Shown: positions 23,786 through 33,556, counted from the stretch's first letter. The stretch is 64,000 bases of DNA from Alloactinosynnema sp. L-07 (GCF_900070365.1 NZ_LN850107.1:5332001-5396000), one strand, 5' to 3'. The notes: generated by a model from the sequence alone, not told the origin. Translations and numbers: made by a program.

Positions 23786-24724
23786 CTACGCGTATGAGTG
23801 CATGCCCGCGATCACCAAGTTGATGAAGAACAGGTTGAACACGACGATCGCGAAGCCGACCGTGTTGATCACCGCGGCCCGGGTGCCCCGCCAGCCCGCG
23901 GTCGCCCGCGAGTGCAGATAGCCCGCGTAGACGACCCACGCGACGAACGCGACGGTCTCCTTGGGGTCCCAGCCCCAGAACCGGCCCCATGCCGCCTCGG
24001 CCCAGATCGCGCCGCAGATGATGCCGAAGGTGTAGATCGGGAAGGCGAAGATGGTGGTGCGGTAGGCGAGCCGGTCGAGGGTGTCCGCGTCGGGGAGCTT
24101 GGGGCCGAACCTGGCGAACTTCGCCGGGTTCGCGTCGTGCCGGGTGCGCATCAGGTACAGCACGCTGACCACGCCGGGGATCAGGAACAGGCCGCTGGAG
24201 ATGATGGCGGCCGAGACGTGCACGATCAGCCAGTACGACTGCAGCGCGGGCTGGACCGGCGCGGCGTCGGTGTAGAGGACCGTGCCGCCGAGGAACATCA
24301 GGATCACGATCGGGGTGAGCACGAACACGCCGAGCCTGCGCACGTCGAACTTGGTCATCAGCACGATCCACGTGGTGACCGCGACGAGCGTGACGGCCAT
24401 GCCGTACTCGTACATGTTGCCCCAGGGCGCGCGGTGGGTCGCCACGCCGCGCAGGACCAGGGCCGACAGGTGCAGCAGCGCGCCGAGCGCGGTCAGCGCG
24501 ACGGCGCCCCGGCCGAAGCGCTCGGGCTTGTCGCGGCCGGGGGGCTGCTCGATCAGGCCGATGACCGGTGCGCCCGCGCCGACCAGTTCCCTGGCCTCGG
24601 ACTTCTTCGCCGCGCGGTTGAACGCCTGCTCGACGGCGTAGCCGATCATCGCGAAGACATAGACGAGCGCTGCGGCGCTGTAGGTCCAGTCGCTGTAGGT
24701 CGACAGCGTCTCGTTGACCGGCAT
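23786..24724 (-). CDS. ccsB: Cytochrome c biogenesis protein CcsB (ResC/CcsA-type)
   Basis: This 312-residue integral membrane protein starts at ATG 24724 behind AGGAGGGG and overlaps the resB stop by one base (TGATG). About eight helices are visible. The heme-handling Trp-rich motif WGRFWGWDPKE lies near residue 245-255, with conserved His residues in flanking loops (APWGNMYEYG, SYWLIVHVSAA). With ResB it moves heme across the membrane and attaches it to apocytochromes c (System II). Confidence 0.95.
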   Translation of the reverse strand: MPVNETLSTYSDWTYSAAALVYVFAMIGYAVEQAFNRAAKKSEARELVGAGAPVIGLIEQPPGRDKPERFGRGAVALTALGALLHLSALVLRGVATHRAPWGNMYEYGMAVTLVAVTTWIVLMTKFDVRRLGVFVLTPIVILMFLGGTVLYTDAAPVQPALQSYWLIVHVSAAIISSGLFLIPGVVSVLYLMRTRHDANPAKFARFGPKLPDADTLDRLAYRTTIFAFPIYTFGIICGAIWAEAAWGRFWGWDPKETVAFVAWVVYAGYLHSRATAGWRGTRAAVINTVGFAIVVFNLFFINLVIAGMHSYA

Positions 24725-26259
24725 CAGGTACCCCTCCTGGGACTGAGCAATTCGGCGGCGACCGTCCGGAACTCCTCGCCGTATCCCGCCTGGTCGGTTC
24801 GGGCCAAGCCGCCGACCTCGACCACGGTACGACCCTCGTCCTGAGGGGCCGCACGCACCCACAGCCTGCGCCGCTTCACCGTCAGCGAGGCGCCGAGGCC
24901 CAAGATCATGAAGACCGAGCTGACGAGGACCCAGAGCTGAGTCGGGTCGTGGGAGACCTGCAGCGACACCCAGCGCTCGACTCCGTCGAACCGGATCTTC
25001 GTGCCGTCGTCGAGGGTGATGGCCTCACCCGGCTTGAGGTTCTCCCTGGCCACCTTGGTCAGCCTGCCGCTGTCGACCATCGACTGGTCGATGCCGAAGA
25101 TCGACTGGCCGCGCCCGGAGTCCAGCCCGGAGTCCCCGCGCAGCACGTCGACGGCGACGGCCGGGTCGCGCAGGTCGGGGAAGCCGGAGGTCAGCAGCTT
25201 GTCGTGCATCAGCGCGGTCGGCGCGAGCAGGCCGGTGACCACGAGCTGGCGCTTGCGACGCTCCTCGGAGTCGGTCACGCCCGGCGGGTCGAACTTGACC
25301 GCGCCCTCGGAGAGCAGGGTCAGGTTGTCGACCGGGCGCCACTGGATGGTCTGCGGACGCTGCTCGCCGTTGGGCCAGGTGACGGTGAAGGTCGGCGCGT
25401 AGCCGTGGCCGAGCAGGTAGACCCGGTCGCCCGCGGTGCGCAGCGGCGAGTTGACTTCCAGGTCGTAGGGCCGCCAGGTGTTGGTCGCCAGGTCGTCGTC
25501 CGCCTGGTAGTCGATCTTGGCGGTGAAGCTGTCGGCCTGGCCGGTGGGCAGGTAGTTGGCCTTGAAGTCGTTGACCCGCACGCAGAAGGGGCTCAGGTCG
25601 GTGCCGTCGACACGCAGGCCGGGCCGGAACGAGTCGTAGTTGAGGGTGCCCGAGTTGCAGAACTCGGAGCCGTCGGCCTTGACGATGACCTGGCCCTCGT
25701 AGTTGAACATCTTGCCCAGCGCCAGCGCGACGATCAGGCCGAGCATGGCGAAGTGGAAGATCAGGTTGCCGGTCTCGCGCAGGTAGCCGCGCTCGGCGCT
25801 GAGGCTCCGCGCGCCGTCGGCCTCCTCGCGCTCGACCAGCCGCCAGCCGCGCAGCCGGGCGCGCGCCCTTGCCATCACGTCGGCGGGGGTGTCGACCTGG
25901 GTGGCGGTCTCGTGGTGGGGCAGCCGGGCGAGGTTGCGCGGGGTGAGCACGGGCTGGGCGCGCAGGGCCTTGGCGTACTCGAACGTGCGCGGCAGCAGGC
26001 AGCCGACCAGTGAGATGAACAGCATCAGGTAGATCGCCGAGAACCAGACGCTGCCGTAGACGTCGAAGAACTGCATCCGGTCCAGCAGCGTGCCCCACCA
26101 GCCATGACTGGCGATGTAGGCGGTGACGTTCGGCGGGTTGAGCGACCGCTGCGGCAACAGGGCGCCGGGCATCGCGGCCAGGGCGAGCAGGAACAGCAGG
26201 ATGAGCGCTGTCCGCATCGACGTCAGGCCGCGCCAGGTGTTGCGCAGGAATGCGGTCAC
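24724..26259 (-). CDS. resB: Cytochrome c biogenesis protein ResB
   Basis: This 511-residue protein starts at GTG 26259, overlapping the ccdA stop by 4 bp (GTGA). Three N-terminal helices (TALILLFLLALAAMPGALLP, WFSAIYLMLFISLVGCLLP, LIFHFAMLGLIVALALGKMF) are followed by a large external domain and a last helix near residue 445. Together with CcsB it forms the System II heme lyase. Confidence 0.95.
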   Translation of the reverse strand: MTAFLRNTWRGLTSMRTALILLFLLALAAMPGALLPQRSLNPPNVTAYIASHGWWGTLLDRMQFFDVYGSVWFSAIYLMLFISLVGCLLPRTFEYAKALRAQPVLTPRNLARLPHHETATQVDTPADVMARARARLRGWRLVEREEADGARSLSAERGYLRETGNLIFHFAMLGLIVALALGKMFNYEGQVIVKADGSEFCNSGTLNYDSFRPGLRVDGTDLSPFCVRVNDFKANYLPTGQADSFTAKIDYQADDDLATNTWRPYDLEVNSPLRTAGDRVYLLGHGYAPTFTVTWPNGEQRPQTIQWRPVDNLTLLSEGAVKFDPPGVTDSEERRKRQLVVTGLLAPTALMHDKLLTSGFPDLRDPAVAVDVLRGDSGLDSGRGQSIFGIDQSMVDSGRLTKVARENLKPGEAITLDDGTKIRFDGVERWVSLQVSHDPTQLWVLVSSVFMILGLGASLTVKRRRLWVRAAPQDEGRTVVEVGGLARTDQAGYGEEFRTVAAELLSPRRGT

Positions 26260-27026
26260 AGCGGCAGCTTCACATCGTTGACGACGGCGTTGCGCAGCCA
26301 GCCCACCGCGTCCGCCCACAGGCCGGTGACCAGCATGATCCCGACGACCAGGAGCAGCGCGCCGCCCGCGAGCTGGATCGTGCGGCCGTGGGTCCGCAGC
26401 CACCCGGATGCCTTGACCGCCCAGCGCACGCCCACCGCGATGAGCAGGAACGGCACACCGAGGCCGAGGCAGTAGACCAGGACCAGCAGGTAGCCGCGGG
26501 CCGCGCTGCCGCCGGTCGACGCGGCCATGGACAGCACACCGGTGAGCGTCGGCCCCAGGCACGGCGTCCAGCCCAGGCCGAAGATGCCGCCGAGGATCGG
26601 GGCGCCCGCCAGGCCCATCCGAGGAACCTTGTGCGGGCGGAGGTCCTTCTGCAGTGCGGGCACGAGCCCGATGAAGACCAGCGCCATCGCGATGGTGAGT
26701 ACCCCGCCGATGCGCTGCAGCAGTTCCTGGTTGATGAGCAGCGCGTCGGCCAGCCACACCAGACTGCCCACGCCCGCCGCGAAGACGACGGTGAACCCGA
26801 GGACGAACAGGGCCACGGCGCCGAGGACGCGGTAACGGCCTTGCTTGCGGTCCTCATCGGTGCTCACCGCCGGCGCGTCGGCGCCGACGAGGGCGGCGAG
26901 GTAGGCGAGGTAGCCGGGAACGAGCGGGACCACGCAGGGGGACGCGAAGGAGATCATCCCGGCGAGCAGCGCGACACCGGCCGCCAGCAACAGCGGCCCG
27001 GACGTGGCGAGCGCGGTGGGATCCAC
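26256..27026 (-). CDS. ccdA: CcdA-type thiol-disulfide electron carrier
   Basis: This 256-residue protein has six to seven helices. It carries the two Pro-Cys motifs of the DsbD/CcdA family: SFASPCVVPLVPGY with Cys31 and GWTPCLGPTL with Cys near 155. It passes electrons across the membrane to ResA, which keeps apocytochrome CxxCH cysteines reduced. It starts at GTG 27026, 75 bp after resA. Confidence 0.95.
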   Translation of the reverse strand: MDPTALATSGPLLLAAGVALLAGMISFASPCVVPLVPGYLAYLAALVGADAPAVSTDEDRKQGRYRVLGAVALFVLGFTVVFAAGVGSLVWLADALLINQELLQRIGGVLTIAMALVFIGLVPALQKDLRPHKVPRMGLAGAPILGGIFGLGWTPCLGPTLTGVLSMAASTGGSAARGYLLVLVYCLGLGVPFLLIAVGVRWAVKASGWLRTHGRTIQLAGGALLLVVGIMLVTGLWADAVGWLRNAVVNDVKLPL

Positions 27027-27100
27027 CCGATCAGGGTAGGCAGTGGGTATCCGGTCTATGCGAGCGGCCGTCAGCTATGCGGTCCGGCTCACACCGCCGC

Positions 27101-27676
27101 TCACTTCGATTCGGCGAGCAGCCTGTCGATCACCGGGGTCAGGTCGGCGGCCAGGAGGTCCCGCAGGTACGCCGCCGCCACCCGGCCCTCTTTGTCGATC
27201 ACGAAGGTGGCCGGGACGACCGAGCGCGGGTAGCCCTTCAGCGGCAGCAGGCTGCGGCCGGGTGGGTCGTAGATCGACGGGTAGGTGAGGCCGCGGTCCT
27301 TCATGAAGTCCCGTGGGTCGGCCTTGCTGACCTCCCGGACGGCGATCCCCAGTACCTGCACCCCCCGCGAGCCGTACTCGTCCTGGAGTTTCTGCAGTTC
27401 AGGGGCCTCGGTCCGGCAGGGGCCGCACCACTGGCCCCAGACGTTGAGCACGACGACCTTGCCCCGGTAGTCCGACAGCTTGATCGTCTTGGCGTCGTCG
27501 GACAGGTCCTCGCCCGACACCTCGGGCAGGACCTTGCGTTCGGCGACCGGGTATTCGATCTCGGTCTTGCCGTTCGGGGAGACGAACACGAACTCCGTGC
27601 CCGACGCGACCGCGTCCTTGCCCGTCGAGCAGCCTGCGAGGAGCACGAACGCGACCGCGAGCAGGAGGGTCCTCAT
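27101..27676 (-). CDS. resA: Thioredoxin-like lipoprotein ResA
   Basis: This 191-residue lipoprotein has a lipobox LLAGC with Cys16 and a thioredoxin fold with WGQWCGPCRTEAPEL near residues 81-95. It also has the cis-Pro loop (SVVPATFVID). It reduces apocytochrome c using electrons from CcdA. The start overlaps the stop of the phosphatase gene upstream by ATGA. Confidence 0.95.
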   Translation of the reverse strand: MRTLLLAVAFVLLAGCSTGKDAVASGTEFVFVSPNGKTEIEYPVAERKVLPEVSGEDLSDDAKTIKLSDYRGKVVVLNVWGQWCGPCRTEAPELQKLQDEYGSRGVQVLGIAVREVSKADPRDFMKDRGLTYPSIYDPPGRSLLPLKGYPRSVVPATFVIDKEGRVAAAYLRDLLAADLTPVIDRLLAESK

Positions 27677-28302
27677 GCGCCCGTGGCCTTCGGGTCGCTG
27701 GTGCCCGCGGGTTCGGCGTAGCGGATGGCGACGAGTTCCTCGTCATCGAAGACCAGGCTGGTGAGCGAGGCCAGCGAGCACTGCCGGTACGCCGGGTTGT
27801 GCCAGAGCCGCTTGCCCTCCAGGTACCGCCGGATCGTCCACACCGGCAGCTGGTGCGACACGCACACCGCCTCGTGGCCCTCCGCCGCCGCGCGGGCGCG
27901 GTAGACCGCGGCGAGCATGCGGTGGGCGATCTCCAGGTACGGCTCGCCCCAGGACGGGGTGAAGGGGTCGCGCAGGTGGGGCCAGTTGGCAGGCGACTTC
28001 AGCGCGCCGTCGCCCACCGAGACCTTCTTGCCCTCGAAGACGTTGGCCGCCTCGATGAGCCGGTCGTCGGTGGCCAGTTCCAGGCGGTGCGACGCCGCGA
28101 TCGGGGTCGCGGTCTGCTGCGCGCGCTCCATCGGTGAGGCCACGACGTGGACGATGTCGTTGTCGCGCAGGTGCTCGGCGACGGTCAGGGCTTGGCGCTC
28201 GCCGGTCGAGGACAGGCGGAAGCCCGCGAGCCTGCCGTAGAGGATGCCGGTCGGGTTGTGGACCTCGCCGTGGCGCATCAGGTGGACGATCGTCTTGCTC
28301 AC
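27673..28302 (-). CDS. Histidine phosphatase family protein (phosphoglycerate mutase-like)
   Basis: This 209-residue protein starts at GTG 28302 and overlaps the hemL stop by GTGA. The catalytic RHGE motif is at the N-terminus ([11 protein letters not shown]), and the second His is in CVSHQLPVW near residue 155. It matches the phosphatase between hemL and resA in mycobacteria. The substrate is not known. Its tight link to heme and cytochrome c genes is conserved. Confidence 0.9.
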   Translation of the reverse strand: MSKTIVHLMRHGEVHNPTGILYGRLAGFRLSSTGERQALTVAEHLRDNDIVHVVASPMERAQQTATPIAASHRLELATDDRLIEAANVFEGKKVSVGDGALKSPANWPHLRDPFTPSWGEPYLEIAHRMLAAVYRARAAAEGHEAVCVSHQLPVWTIRRYLEGKRLWHNPAYRQCSLASLTSLVFDDEELVAIRYAEPAGTSDPKATGA

Positions 28303-29621
28303 GACGGCTCCTTGGCGGCGGCAGCGGCGGCGGCCGCGGGTCCCATGGCGGCCTCGATCTCGGCGAACGCGGCCTCGTCCAGGGCGGCGCTGACGAACCA
28401 CGCCTCGAACGCGCTGGGCGGGGCGTAGACGCCGTGGTCGAGCAGGGCGTGGAAGAACGGAGGGAAGCGCCAGGTCTGCGCGGCCTTGGCGCCCGCGTAG
28501 TCGATGACCTCGTCTTCGGTGAAGAACACGCTGACCAGGTTCCCGGCGAATTGCACCCGGTGCGGCACGCTCGCCGCGGTCAGCGCCTCGGTGAACAGCG
28601 CGCCGAGTCGCTTGGCGTTGGCGTCGAGGGCCGCGTAGACCGACGCGTCAGCGGCGCGGAGGGTCGCGAGCCCGGCGGCGACCGCGACGGGGTTCCCCGA
28701 CAGCGTCCCGGCCTGGTAGACCGGCCCGACCGGGGCCAGCGACGCCATCACGTCGGCCCGGCCGCCGAAGGCCGCGGCGGGCAGGCCGCCGGACATGACC
28801 TTGCCGAAGGTGTAGAGGTCGCCCGCGACACCCTCCAGCCCGAACCAGCCCGAGGCCGACACTCGGAAGCCGGTCATCACCTCGTCCATGACGAGCAGCG
28901 CGCCGTACTCGCGGGTGATCTCGCGCAGGCCCGCGTTGAACCCGTCTACCGGGGCGACCGCGCCCATGTTGCCCGCCGCCGCCTCGGTGATCACCGCGGC
29001 GATCGTCGAGCCGTGCTCGGCGAACGTGGCACGCACGGCGTCGAGGTCGTTGTAGGGCAGCACGATCGTGTCCTCGGCCTGCGCGCCCGTGACGCCGGGC
29101 GTCGTGGGCAGGCCAAGGGTGGCCACACCGGAGCCCGCCTCGGCGAGCAGCGCGTCGACGTGGCCGTGGTAGCAGCCCGCGAACTTGACGATTCGGCTGC
29201 GCCCGGTGAACCCGCGGGCCAGGCGGATCGCGCTCATCGTGGCCTCGGTGCCGGAGTTGACCAGCCGGACCTGCTCGACCGGCGCGACCCTGGCGATGAT
29301 CTCCTCGGCGAGGTCGACCTCACCGGCGGTCGGCGTGCCGAAGGACAGCCCGGCGCCCACGGTGCGGCGCACGGCCTCCACCACGGCCGGGTGCGCGTGG
29401 CCCAGGATCATCGGGCCCCACGAGCAGACCAGGTCGACATAGCGGTTGTCGTCGGCGTCGAACAGGTAGGGACCGGTGCCGCTGACCATGAACCGCGGCG
29501 TGCCGCCGACGGCGTTGAACGCGCGGACCGGCGAGTTGACCCCGCCGGGGATGACGGCTTTGGCCCGGTCGAACAACGCGGCCGAGCTGCTGACGTGTGC
29601 CTGGCTGACCTCGGAAGTCAC
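28299..29621 (-). CDS. hemL: Glutamate-1-semialdehyde 2,1-aminomutase
   Basis: HemL converts glutamate-1-semialdehyde to 5-aminolevulinate, the step after HemA. The 440-residue class III aminotransferase shows [11 protein letters not shown] at the start, the glycine-rich [15 protein letters not shown] segment, DEVMTGFRV and the PLP lysine in [11 protein letters not shown] near residue 272. GTG 29621 lacks a clear Shine-Dalgarno. The C-terminus ends in a run of alanines. It is the first gene of the hemL-to-ccsB run. Confidence 0.97.
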   Translation of the reverse strand: MTSEVSQAHVSSSAALFDRAKAVIPGGVNSPVRAFNAVGGTPRFMVSGTGPYLFDADDNRYVDLVCSWGPMILGHAHPAVVEAVRRTVGAGLSFGTPTAGEVDLAEEIIARVAPVEQVRLVNSGTEATMSAIRLARGFTGRSRIVKFAGCYHGHVDALLAEAGSGVATLGLPTTPGVTGAQAEDTIVLPYNDLDAVRATFAEHGSTIAAVITEAAAGNMGAVAPVDGFNAGLREITREYGALLVMDEVMTGFRVSASGWFGLEGVAGDLYTFGKVMSGGLPAAAFGGRADVMASLAPVGPVYQAGTLSGNPVAVAAGLATLRAADASVYAALDANAKRLGALFTEALTAASVPHRVQFAGNLVSVFFTEDEVIDYAGAKAAQTWRFPPFFHALLDHGVYAPPSAFEAWFVSAALDEAAFAEIEAAMGPAAAAAAAAKEPS

Positions 29622-29649
29622 CGCACCAGTGTTTCAAACCGCGCCGCGA

Positions 29650-29961
29650 TCACCGCGAGCGGGAGCGCACCGCCAGCACGAGCTGCCGCACCGCGTCGAG
29701 AATCAGGATCAACCCGAGCGTGGCCACCGCCACCGAGCCGCCGATCCACTGCCCCTGGAACCGGTCGACGACCAGGTCAGGGCGGTCGCGCACCACGCCG
29801 ACCACATCGATGCCCTGCCCCCACATCCACACCGCGAGCCAGCCGAGCAGCCCGGCGACGACGACGTCGACAGCGGCGAAGACGGCCCGGCGCGGCTGGT
29901 TGACCGCGCCCTCACGCGCGGGCCAGGCCAGGTCGGTGTCCTCGGTCACGACGTCGGTCAT
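29650..29961 (-). CDS. Small two-helix membrane protein, unknown function
   Basis: This 103-residue protein has an N-terminal acidic tail, then two membrane helices (AAVDVVVAGLLGWLAVWMWG, GSVAVATLGLILILDAVRQL) joined by a short loop with VVRDRPDLVVDRF, and a basic C-terminus. No family recognised. It follows the 30-kb membrane gene by 4 bp. Confidence 0.7.
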   Translation of the reverse strand: MTDVVTEDTDLAWPAREGAVNQPRRAVFAAVDVVVAGLLGWLAVWMWGQGIDVVGVVRDRPDLVVDRFQGQWIGGSVAVATLGLILILDAVRQLVLAVRSRSR

Positions 29962-29965
29962 TCGG

Positions 29966-30349
29966 TCAGCTTCTCATGCCCTGCAGCACCGTGTACTCAC
30001 GGACGTCCGAGCGGGCCAGCAGGCAGACCACCACCGCCCACGCCAGCACCAGCGCGCCGCCGACGGCGAAGGTGAGCGCCGAGCCGGTCGAGTTGGCCAC
30101 GGCGGGCGCGCACAGCGCCCCGACCAGGGCCGAGACGAACAGCGCGACCCTGGCCCACGCCTTGCCCGTGCGCATGGGGAACGCGAGCACGACCGACACC
30201 AGGGCCGAGACCGCGGCGCCGAGGCCGAGGTAGCCGAGATCGCGGTCGGACACACCGAGCAGCAGCGCGGCCAGCGCGGACCCCGTCAACGCGCCCGCGA
30301 AGGCGCCATTGACCGCTCGCGGCCGGTGGACAGGTAAGGGGACGCTCAC
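29966..30349 (-). CDS. Four-helix membrane protein, unknown function
   Basis: This 127-residue protein is hydrophobic throughout, with four predicted helices (AGALTGSALAALLLGV, LGLGAAVSALVSVVLAF, VALFVSALVGALCAP, AVGGALVLAWAVVVCLL). It resembles small DUF-type membrane proteins of actinobacteria but I cannot name the family. It probably forms an operon with the 103-residue protein after it. Confidence 0.7.
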   Translation of the reverse strand: MSVPLPVHRPRAVNGAFAGALTGSALAALLLGVSDRDLGYLGLGAAVSALVSVVLAFPMRTGKAWARVALFVSALVGALCAPAVANSTGSALTFAVGGALVLAWAVVVCLLARSDVREYTVLQGMRS

Positions 30350-30416
30350 GGAAGTTAAGTAGCCGCCGGGGCGGGTCGTGTTACTTGGGGAAGATCACCC
30401 GGTGTCATGGGGGAGG

Positions 30417-30941
30417 CTAGGGGTGGCGCTTGACGGCGTCGAAGTATTCAGCCGATTCCTTGGTGAACATGTAGTACACGGCGCCGCCGATCAGGGCGAT
30501 CTGGACGATCGTGACGATCGTTTCGATCATGTTGCCGCCGCCGGCAAGCCCGATGATGTTGAGCAGCAGGGCGAGGCCACCGAGGACTGCCAACACGACC
30601 CGCGCCCAGTTGCGGCCCGCGCGCATCTTGAACGCGAACAGCAGATAAAGGCCGAAGAAGATCGCCGCGACGATGCCCGCGAACGCGAGGCCGATGGTGA
30701 GAGCGGCGTCGATATCGGCGTCTGTGTAAGCCGTGCCGCCCTCGCGCAGGGTCTTGACGACCTCATCGCGGAAGGTGTCCTTGCCAACGGTGAGGACGAG
30801 GATGAACCCGATCAGGCCGAGTACGCCGTTGGCCAGCCACAGCTGGAACGACCGATCGACCGACGGCGGGCGGTTCGGAGCCGCCCGCGGCGGCTCGAAC
30901 GGTCCGTCCGGGTAGCTGGGGTACGGTCCGGGTGTCGACAT
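30417..30941 (-). CDS. Proline-rich N-terminus, four-helix membrane protein
   Basis: This 174-residue protein starts at ATG 30941. A Pro-rich cytoplasmic head (TPGPYPSYPDGPFEPPR) precedes four helices. A charged loop between helices 1 and 2 (KDTFRDEVVKTLREGG) is the only extended soluble part. This layout is common in actinobacterial proteins of unknown role. Confidence 0.72.
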   Translation of the reverse strand: MSTPGPYPSYPDGPFEPPRAAPNRPPSVDRSFQLWLANGVLGLIGFILVLTVGKDTFRDEVVKTLREGGTAYTDADIDAALTIGLAFAGIVAAIFFGLYLLFAFKMRAGRNWARVVLAVLGGLALLLNIIGLAGGGNMIETIVTIVQIALIGGAVYYMFTKESAEYFDAVKRHP

Positions 30942-30977
30942 GATCCGACGGTAAGCCCGGCGCCAGGTCCCCGCACG

Positions 30978-31424
30978 TCAGGACGGCGGGCTTGACTCGA
31001 CCAGGCTAGTCAGAGTGGACCGCAGCGCGGCGCCGTCGCGGGCCCACGCCAGGACGGTGGTCCCGTCGTCGAGCACCAACGGCACCTCATCGGTCTTGCG
31101 CGGCGCGGTCCAGCCACCGCCGAGCGCCCGCGCGCCCGCGTCCGGGATCTCCTCGGCGACACCGGCGATCCGCTCGACGGCCAACGTCTCGGAACCCTGC
31201 CGAAGGGTGCGCGCGGTCAGCTCCACCGAACACACCCGACGGCGCGCGTTGACCCACCCGGCGGCGAGCCCCGCCAGCCCCACCGCGACGACCGTCCACG
31301 CGACCCAGTGCACCGGCCCGGTGCCCAGTTCGAGGGCGGCCCCGATGGCGGCGAAGACCGGTCCCCACAGCACCGGCCACCAGGTCGACCCCGGCTCGGC
31401 GTAGAGGACCGGTTCGCCGGTCAT
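30978..31424 (-). CDS. Membrane protein, possibly DUF3093-related
   Basis: This 148-residue protein starts at ATG 31424 and overlaps the upstream gene's stop by ATGA. Two helices near the N-terminus are followed by a soluble PH-like half (SVELTARTLRQGSETLAVER, VPLVLDDGTTVLAWARD). The arrangement resembles DUF3093 proteins, but this is not certain. Function unknown. Confidence 0.65.
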   Translation of the reverse strand: MTGEPVLYAEPGSTWWPVLWGPVFAAIGAALELGTGPVHWVAWTVVAVGLAGLAAGWVNARRRVCSVELTARTLRQGSETLAVERIAGVAEEIPDAGARALGGGWTAPRKTDEVPLVLDDGTTVLAWARDGAALRSTLTSLVESSPPS

Positions 31425-31924
31425 CGCTCGTCGCTCACCTTGAAGAACGCCCGCGACTTGGGCATGTAGAGCATGCCTAGCGCCACGACGATCAACAGCG
31501 CGCTGACCAGGCCGAGGATGCCGACCCGGCCGATCGTGTACTGGAACATCGCCGCGAACACGCCCACCGTGACCAGCAGCGTGCGCGCCTTGCGCGTGCC
31601 GCCGCGGGCCTTGTGGGCCAGCAGGACGAAGAAGCCGAGGAACATGATCGACCCGAGCAGCAGCCACCAGGACAGCCCGGTCGCGGTCCGCTCCAGCTCG
31701 GCCTGGCTGAGCTCGGGCCGCTGCTTGAGCGTTTCGGCGATCAACCGCGACCGCAGCGCGAAGAACAACACCGACCCGATCACTCCGGCGACCCCGGCGG
31801 CCACCCACACCCAGAACGCCGCCCGCACCACCCCAGGTGCGTCGACGCGGTTCTCCCCGGCCGCCGTCGCCTCGTCGGCGGTGGGCATGACCGGGGGCTC
31901 GGGCTTGGACTCGTCGCTAGTCAC
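31421..31924 (-). CDS. Four-helix membrane protein with leaderless start
   Basis: This 167-residue protein starts at GTG 31924. A -10-like TATGGT (31936-31931) lies six bases upstream, so the mRNA is probably leaderless; a start at 31954 would ignore this promoter. Four helices are visible (VWVAAGVAGVIGSVLFF, LLLGSIMFLGFFVLLA, LVTVGVFAAMFQYTIGRVG, LVSALLIVVALGMLYM). Function unknown. Confidence 0.72.
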   Translation of the reverse strand: MTSDESKPEPPVMPTADEATAAGENRVDAPGVVRAAFWVWVAAGVAGVIGSVLFFALRSRLIAETLKQRPELSQAELERTATGLSWWLLLGSIMFLGFFVLLAHKARGGTRKARTLLVTVGVFAAMFQYTIGRVGILGLVSALLIVVALGMLYMPKSRAFFKVSDER

Positions 31925-31962
31925 GGCGCGACCATACAAGGCCGCGATGGCCACGTCTGATC

Positions 31963-32125
31963 AGTGCTGTGTCCATGAGCGTTGTCGGGCTATCGGCGGA
32001 TCCAGGTTTCCGCAGGGCGTGCCGCCGGAACGCCGCTCGTACTGGGTGTAGTTGGGCGTTTCGGCGGTGCGGCCAGCGGGAAGCTGGGCCGTCGAGAGCC
32101 CGGCAACGTTCGTGGGCACAGCACT
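31963..32125. mobile_element. 163-bp foldback (MITE-like) element
   Basis: The left arm 31963-32034 and right arm 32055-32125 are inverted copies of about 71 bp. They match at roughly 80 percent and flank a 20-nt loop. Both ends begin AGTGCTGTG inwards, and ATC flanks both sides, a possible 3-bp target duplication. Two thirds of the mismatches are transitions that would still pair as G-U in RNA. The right end abuts the stop codon of the gene at 32124. It contains no gene. It could be a non-autonomous element or a long structured terminator/RNA. Confidence 0.6.
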
Positions 32126-32537
32126 ATCGCTGGGCGTCGACGAACTTGGGGAGGTCGTCGATCAGGCGGATCGCGACCGTGGTGACGCCGGGCTTGTGGC
32201 CGTTCCAGCCCCACCGGTCCCGCAGCCCCACGTGCGCCGGGCACACGCAGTCCGGGTCGAGCCAGTCCGGGCACTCGGCGAACCCCGACCGCAGCACGTC
32301 CAGGGAGCCCTCGGTCAGCTCCCATGACCACGCCATGTCCCATTCCTCGTCCCACGGCAGGTGGAAGCAGTCGTGGGAGAACACCTTGAGCCAGCCGTGG
32401 CCGCCTTCGCAGGCGTGGATGTCGCGGTAGTCATGGACCGTGTTGTGCCCCGACTCCCCGTGCGGGACGCCGCGCAGGTGCAGCGCCAGCAGCACGGCCA
32501 CCGGCGTGTCGCAGTGTTCGCAGGTCAGTCCAGCCAT
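32124..32537 (-). CDS. Cys/His-rich protein downstream of hemB, unknown function
   Basis: This 137-residue protein starts at ATG 32537, 13 bp inside hemB. It has potential metal ligands: CEHC near residue 6, [14 protein letters not shown], and PDCVCPAH near the C-terminus. Many Trp residues ([11 protein letters not shown]) are present. The stop codon TAG is formed at the junction with the foldback element. Family not recognised. Confidence 0.75.
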   Translation of the reverse strand: MAGLTCEHCDTPVAVLLALHLRGVPHGESGHNTVHDYRDIHACEGGHGWLKVFSHDCFHLPWDEEWDMAWSWELTEGSLDVLRSGFAECPDWLDPDCVCPAHVGLRDRWGWNGHKPGVTTVAIRLIDDLPKFVDAQR

Positions 32538-33496
32538 CCGGCGGCCTCGGCGGCCCAGTAGGTGAGGATCACGTCGGCGCCCGCGCGGCGGATCGAGGTC
32601 AGGGTCTCCAGGATGGTGCGGCGGCGGTCCAGCCAGCCGTTGGCCGCGGCGGCCTCGATCATCGCGTACTCGCCGGAGACCTGGTAGGCCGCCACCGGCA
32701 CGTCGGCGATCTCGCGGACCGCGCGGATCACGTCGAGGTAGGCCAGGGCGGGCTTGACCATGACGAGGTCGGCGCCCTCGGTCAGGTCCAAAGTGGCCTC
32801 GCGCAGCGCCTCGCGCACGTTGGCCGGGTCCTGCTGGTAGGTCATCCGGTCGCCGGTGAGCTGCGACTCGACGGCCTCGCGGAACGGGCCGAAGAAGGCC
32901 GAGGCGTACTTGGCGGAGTAGGCCAGGATTCCGGTGTCCAGGTGGCCCGCGCTGTCGAGCGCCTCGCGCACGACGGCGACCTGGCCGTCCATCATGCCGC
33001 TGGGGCCCACCAGGTGCGCGCCCGCGTCGGCCTGGGCGACGGCCATCTCCGCGTACACGGCCAGGGTCGCGTCGTTGTCGACGTTGCCGCGCTCGTCGAG
33101 CACGCCGCAGTGGCCGTGGTCGGTGAACTCGTCGAGGCACAGGTCCGACATGAGCACGGTGTCGTCGCCGAGTTCCGAACGCAGGTCGCGCAGCGCCAGG
33201 TTCAGCACGCCGTCGGGGTCGATACCGCCGGAGCCGACCGCGTCCCGAACCGTCGGGATGCCGAACAGCATGATGCCGCCGACGCCTGCCTGGACGGCCT
33301 CGACCGCGGCTTTGCGCAGCGAGTCGCGAGAGTGCTGGACGACGCCGGGCATGCTCGCCACCGGCACCGGCTCGACCGCGCCCTCCTTGACGAACATAGG
33401 CAGCACGAGCTGGTTGGGGCGCACGGCCGTCTCACTGACCAGGCGCCGCATCGCGGGCGTGGTGCGCAGTCTGCGCGGCCGGTGGGTGGGGAACAT
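32525..33496 (-). CDS. hemB: Delta-aminolevulinic acid dehydratase (porphobilinogen synthase)
   Basis: HemB condenses two 5-aminolevulinates to porphobilinogen. The 323-residue protein starts at ATG 33496 behind GGGAG. The metal-binding segment [16 protein letters not shown] has the Cys residues of a zinc site. The two Schiff-base lysines are in [14 protein letters not shown] and [11 protein letters not shown] hairpin at 33519-33550 separates it from hemD. Confidence 0.97.
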   Translation of the reverse strand: MFPTHRPRRLRTTPAMRRLVSETAVRPNQLVLPMFVKEGAVEPVPVASMPGVVQHSRDSLRKAAVEAVQAGVGGIMLFGIPTVRDAVGSGGIDPDGVLNLALRDLRSELGDDTVLMSDLCLDEFTDHGHCGVLDERGNVDNDATLAVYAEMAVAQADAGAHLVGPSGMMDGQVAVVREALDSAGHLDTGILAYSAKYASAFFGPFREAVESQLTGDRMTYQQDPANVREALREATLDLTEGADLVMVKPALAYLDVIRAVREIADVPVAAYQVSGEYAMIEAAAANGWLDRRRTILETLTSIRRAGADVILTYWAAEAAGWLD

Positions 33497-33518
33497 CGAT
33501 GACTCCCGACGAAACAAG

Positions 33519-33550
33519 AGCGGGCGGCGTGCCGAAGCACACCGCCCGCT
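33519..33550 (-). terminator. Hairpin between hemD and hemB
   Basis: AGCGGGCGG (33519-33527) pairs with CCGCCCGCT (33542-33550), and the stem extends weakly inwards. It lies in the 60-bp gap after the hemD stop and just before the hemB ribosome binding site. It could reduce hemB transcription or stabilise the upstream message. Confidence 0.6.
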
Positions 33551-33556
33551 GGAGGA

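Noticed and set aside
33519..33550. Strong rho-independent terminator ending the hem operon before hemB
   Set aside because: The stem is real but has only nine perfect pairs and no T run; it is listed as a hairpin with possible partial effect, not a proven operon end.
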